The position numbers and the translations under genes were made by a program. Source: Lutibacter sp. (lineage in GTDB: Bacteria > Bacteroidota > Bacteroidia > Flavobacteriales > Flavobacteriaceae). From it: 17,502 bases of DNA. The stretch covers positions 1-17,502 of the forward strand of contig SDWL01000011.1 in NCBI GenBank assembly GCA_004195315.1, in the 5' to 3' direction. Positions 15,770 through 17,502 of the stretch are shown here, piece by piece (within the stretch, counting starts at the first letter, position 1; each line of letters opens with the position of its first letter). The notes under the pieces were generated by a model, which did not search any database, was not told the DNA's origin, and was given only the letters and a program-made list of their open reading frames with translations.

Positions 15770-15797
15770 AAAAAGAGCACCAATTGATGCTCTTTTT
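15770..15797. terminator. Bidirectional terminator between hypE and ssb
   Basis: AAAAAGAGCA (15770-15779) pairs perfectly with TGCTCTTTTT (15788-15797) around an 8-base loop. A-runs on the left and T-runs on the right suit termination in both directions. It lies between the convergent hypE and ssb genes, 21 bases past the ssb stop. Confidence 0.85.
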
Positions 15798-15818
15798 CTT
15801 TTCATAACAACTCTCCCG

Positions 15819-16157
15819 CTATTGCTTATTTCCAAGCATCAACAATTCGTTCACAATTATTTCAGTTACATAGCGTTTTTCGCCTTCTTTAGTTTCATAA
15901 CTTCTTGAAGTTAATTTACCTTCTATAGCTATTTCTTTTCCTTTTACTAAATATTTTTCTACTATTTCAGCAGTGTTATTCCAGGCTACTAAATTATGCC
16001 ATTGTGTTTCTGTTACTTTTTCGCCTTGAGCATTTTTGTAACTTTCATTTGTTGCAATAGAAAATTTTGCTAATTTTTTTCCTGAATCTAAAGTGATAAT
16101 TTCTGGGTTATTTCCCAGGTTTCCAATTAATTGTACTTTGTTTCTTAACGTATTCAT
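15819..16157 (-). CDS. ssb: Single-stranded DNA-binding protein, short tailless form
   Basis: OB-fold protein that coats single-stranded DNA; 112 residues. It shows the bacterial SSB pattern: NKVQLIGNLGNNPE (6-19), KLAKFSIATNE (28-38), TQWHNLVAW (51-59, with DNA-stacking W53 and W59) and GKEIAIEGKLTSRSY (73-87). It ends right after the OB domain (LLMLGNKQ). The glycine-rich linker and acidic DDDLPF-type tail that recruit repair and replication proteins are missing. Bacteroidota often carry such a short second SSB beside the full-length housekeeping one; this is probably the secondary copy. It is transcribed alone, away from the NUMOD4 gene, and an inverted repeat lies just upstream. Confidence 0.92.
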   Translation of the reverse strand: MNTLRNKVQLIGNLGNNPEIITLDSGKKLAKFSIATNESYKNAQGEKVTETQWHNLVAWNNTAEIVEKYLVKGKEIAIEGKLTSRSYETKEGEKRYVTEIIVNELLMLGNKQ

Positions 16158-16177
16158 AAGATAAGGTTTTTATATAC

Positions 16178-16203
16178 GTTGAATCTCATTCGTTCAATTC
16201 AAC
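16178..16203. repeat. Inverted repeat upstream of ssb
   Basis: GTTGAAT (16178-16184) and ATTCAAC (16197-16203) form a perfect 7-base dyad with a 12-base spacer. An inner GAAT-CTC-ATTC dyad overlaps it. It lies 20 bases before the ssb ATG and about where ssb transcription or its operator would be. It could be a regulator site or a leader hairpin. Confidence 0.4.
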
Positions 16204-16234
16204 AGTGCAAATATTGGATGTTATTTAATAATAT

Positions 16235-16293
16235 GCGGTTGTTATATAATTACTTTCGTATGTAAGCGGTTGTAGTCGTTTGTAAGTGGTTGT
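16235..16293 (+). repeat. Direct repeats GYGGTTGT upstream of the NUMOD4 gene
   Basis: TGTAAGCGGTTGT (16261-16273) and TGTAAGTGGTTGT (16281-16293) repeat with a 20-base period, about two helical turns. A third half-copy, GCGGTTGT, lies at 16235-16242. The downstream copy spans the -33 element of the promoter at 16279-16308. The layout suits tandem binding of a regulator on one face of the helix. Confidence 0.5.
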
Positions 16294-16308
16294 TTTTTAG
16301 TATATTTG
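16279..16308 (+). promoter_or_regulatory. Flavobacterial-type promoter of the NUMOD4/zinc-ribbon pair
   Basis: TTTG (16279-16282) and TATATTTG (16301-16308) are separated by 18 bases. This is close to the Bacteroidota housekeeping-sigma consensus TTTG-N19-TAnnTTTG and is the best promoter in the window. It lies 28 bases before the ATG at 16337. The direct repeat at 16281-16293 sits inside the spacer between the two boxes, the classic place for a repressor. Confidence 0.7.
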
Positions 16309-16336
16309 TTACGTCCCTTTCATTAAAACCAGGGTT

Positions 16337-16900
16337 ATGATTATTGATTTTAAAAATGAAATTTGGAAATCCTACAAAGAAGATCATTGGAGTGATGATG
16401 ATGAATATATGATTTCAAATTACGGGAGAGTTAAAAAGAAAAAAGTGTATAATGATAATTGGAGGTTATCCTCAACGTCATTGGTTAGTGAATATAAATC
16501 TTTTGGAATAAAGAAAAAAGGTAAGCTAAAATCAGCAGCTAGTTATGTTCATAGATTAGTGGCTATTTTATTTTTAGAAAAAAAAGAAGATGATAAATAT
16601 GTAATTCATTTAGACTTTGATAAAGAGAATAATGTAGTTTCTAATTTAAAGTGGGTAAATAAAACGGATCTATATTTGCATCACAAAAAGAATCCAAAAA
16701 AAATTGCAAGAATTGGACAAGTTACCTCTTCAAAATTAACGGAAGGAAGAGTTAGATTGATTAAAAAGAAGATATTTGATCCCAATAGAAGAACTCGAAT
16801 GAAAATGATAGCGAAACAATTTGGGATATCTGAAATGCAATTGTACAGAATAAAATCTGGTGAAAATTGGAGTCACGTAAAAATGGAATCAGATATTTAA
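16337..16900 (+). CDS. NUMOD4/HNH-like protein with C-terminal helix-turn-helix
   Basis: Cytosolic DNA-binding protein of 187 residues. Residues 6-35 (NEIWKSY...YMISNYGRVKKK) match the NUMOD4 motif found in homing endonucleases. Residues about 70-110 resemble an HNH_3 nuclease core: YVHRLVAILF, then VIHLDFDKENNVVSNLKWV. The usual VNHxD asparagine is replaced by Ile, while the His and the NN pair remain. Residues about 130-182 form a helix-turn-helix (SSKLTEGRVRLIKKK...MIAKQFGISEMQLYRIKSGENW). It is free-standing, not in an intron or intein, and heads an operon with a zinc-ribbon gene 29 bases on. In flavobacteria such proteins look like housekeeping or accessory regulators. Whether this one cuts DNA cannot be told; regulation is my preferred guess. 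Confidence 0.72.
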   Translation: MIIDFKNEIWKSYKEDHWSDDDEYMISNYGRVKKKKVYNDNWRLSSTSLVSEYKSFGIKKKGKLKSAASYVHRLVAILFLEKKEDDKYVIHLDFDKENNVVSNLKWVNKTDLYLHHKKNPKKIARIGQVTSSKLTEGRVRLIKKKIFDPNRRTRMKMIAKQFGISEMQLYRIKSGENWSHVKMESDI

Positions 16901-16929
16901 AAAATAATTGAAAAAGAATAAAAATTGCT

Positions 16930-17277
16930 ATGAAAAAAAATTGCTTAGAATGCGGAGAACCATTTAATGGACGAGTTGACAAAAAATTTTGTTCTGATTA
17001 TTGTAGAAATACTTTCAATAATCAAATAAATAAAGAAAGTAAAAATTTAATACGAAATATTAATAACAGACTTCGTAAAAATCATCATTTATTAGTACAT
17101 TTAAATACATCTGGCAAAACAAAAGTTACTAGAACTAAGTTGCTAGATGGAAACTTCGATTTTAATTTTTTCACTTCAATTTATTCTACAAAAACAGGAA
17201 ATAGGTATTATTATATTTACGATCAAGGATATTTAGCCTTAGAAAACGATACTTATTTATTAATTAAAAAGGAATAA
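16930..17277 (+). CDS. Small four-cysteine zinc-ribbon protein, function unknown
   Basis: Protein of 115 residues. The N-terminus has a zinc-ribbon pattern C5-x2-C8-x12-C21-x3-C25 (CLECGEPFNGRVDKKFCSDYC), similar to DUF2116-like ribbons. A basic, asparagine-rich helix follows (NQINKESKNLIRNINNRLRK, 31-50). The C-terminal half has aromatic, strand-like segments (FDFNFFTSIYSTKTGNRYYYIYDQGYLAL). No signal peptide or membrane helix is seen. It follows the NUMOD4 gene by 29 bases on the same strand with no terminator between them, so the two are likely co-expressed. A nucleic-acid-binding role is possible from the ribbon and basic helix, but no function is known to me. Confidence 0.7.
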   Translation: MKKNCLECGEPFNGRVDKKFCSDYCRNTFNNQINKESKNLIRNINNRLRKNHHLLVHLNTSGKTKVTRTKLLDGNFDFNFFTSIYSTKTGNRYYYIYDQGYLALENDTYLLIKKE

Positions 17278-17385
17278 TTGTTGTACTTCGAAGAAAAATT
17301 TCACGTAATGAATGTGTATTTATTCATCCTAGTGCTTGTTTAGGTGTTAATATTATGTTTATTAAGTGTTTAATTTTTAGTCAAC

Positions 17386-17502
17386 CTATTTCAGGAAAGT
17401 ACACTTTAGCGCTATCTCTTTTGCTAATGTTTTGGGTAACGACTTTTTTGACATATCAACTCCAGTAATAAGTTCCATATCTGCAATAATATCTTGCTGA
17501 AA
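17386..17502 (-). CDS. C-terminal end of an unidentified ORF running off the right edge
   Basis: On the minus strand one frame is open from the window edge for 38 codons to a TAG at 17386-17388. It reads QQDIIADMELITGVDMSKKS and then a lysine-rich amphipathic tail (LPKTLAKEIALKCTFLK). The other two frames close earlier and look less protein-like. The text vaguely recalls the C-terminus of small transposase-associated ORFs, but I cannot support that. The codon phase relative to the real gene is assumed. The spacer from 17278 to 17385 shows only short dyads (for example CTTCGAAG at 17286-17293). Confidence 0.35.
   Translation of the reverse strand, partial: FQQDIIADMELITGVDMSKKSLPKTLAKEIALKCTFLK

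Noticed and set aside
16235..16293. Iterons of a replication origin
   Set aside because: Only two full copies and one partial copy, no replication-initiator gene or DnaA-box cluster, and the repeats coincide with a promoter, so an operator is simpler.
16261..16293. CRISPR-like direct repeat
   Set aside because: Repeat of 13 bases with a 7-base gap, too few copies, and no cas genes.
16761..16982. Minus-strand ORF of 73 codons with a hydrophobic stretch
   Set aside because: It overlaps the ends of the NUMOD4 and zinc-ribbon genes; its Phe-rich composition is what A-rich coding sequence gives in reverse.

Overview
The window comes from the chromosome of an AT-rich member of the Bacteroidota, most likely a marine Flavobacteriaceae. 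The evidence is the strong A/T bias, TonB proteins of the Bacteroidota type (VPVYPGC...PKMTPGKQRG...), promoters of the TTTG-N18/19-TAnnTTTG kind instead of E. coli-like -35/-10 boxes, no obvious Shine-Dalgarno sequences, a RemB/Wzi-like outer-membrane barrel, and a NUMOD4-type protein of a family I know from flavobacteria. The genus cannot be fixed from the sequence.

Left region (1-5180): two tandem paralogous tonB-family genes, the first cut by the window edge, each followed by a strong hairpin terminator. A same-strand run of three genes follows: deoC, a left-handed beta-helix acetyltransferase of the WbpD/WlbB type, and a secreted outer-membrane barrel protein. The barrel protein carries an N-terminal domain that looks like a third copy of the TonB C-terminal domain. 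A hairpin terminator closes the run.

Central region (5217-15593): a complete [NiFe]-hydrogenase locus. hypA-hypB-hypC run leftward. From a 239-base divergent spacer, the small subunit, large subunit, cytochrome b, maturation protease, hypF, hypD and hypE run rightward. The small subunit has a Tat signal, a C-terminal anchor and all six cysteines of the oxygen-tolerant [4Fe-3S] proximal cluster (CTCC, GSCASNGC, PGCPP). This points to a membrane-bound, H2-oxidising group 1d-like enzyme feeding electrons through cytochrome b to quinone. HypF/HypE make the cyanide ligands, HypC/HypD assemble Fe(CN)2CO, HypA/HypB insert nickel, and the protease trims the large subunit. No HyaE/HyaF-like chaperone, nickel transporter or sensor is present in the window.

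Right region (15594-17502): a bidirectional terminator, a short tailless single-stranded-DNA-binding protein on the minus strand, and then a rightward pair: a NUMOD4/HNH-like protein with a C-terminal helix-turn-helix, and a small four-cysteine zinc-ribbon protein. The pair has a good flavobacterial promoter overlapped by a 20-base-period direct repeat. The end of an unidentified minus-strand ORF enters at the right edge. I saw no tRNA, rRNA, CRISPR array or complete insertion sequence.
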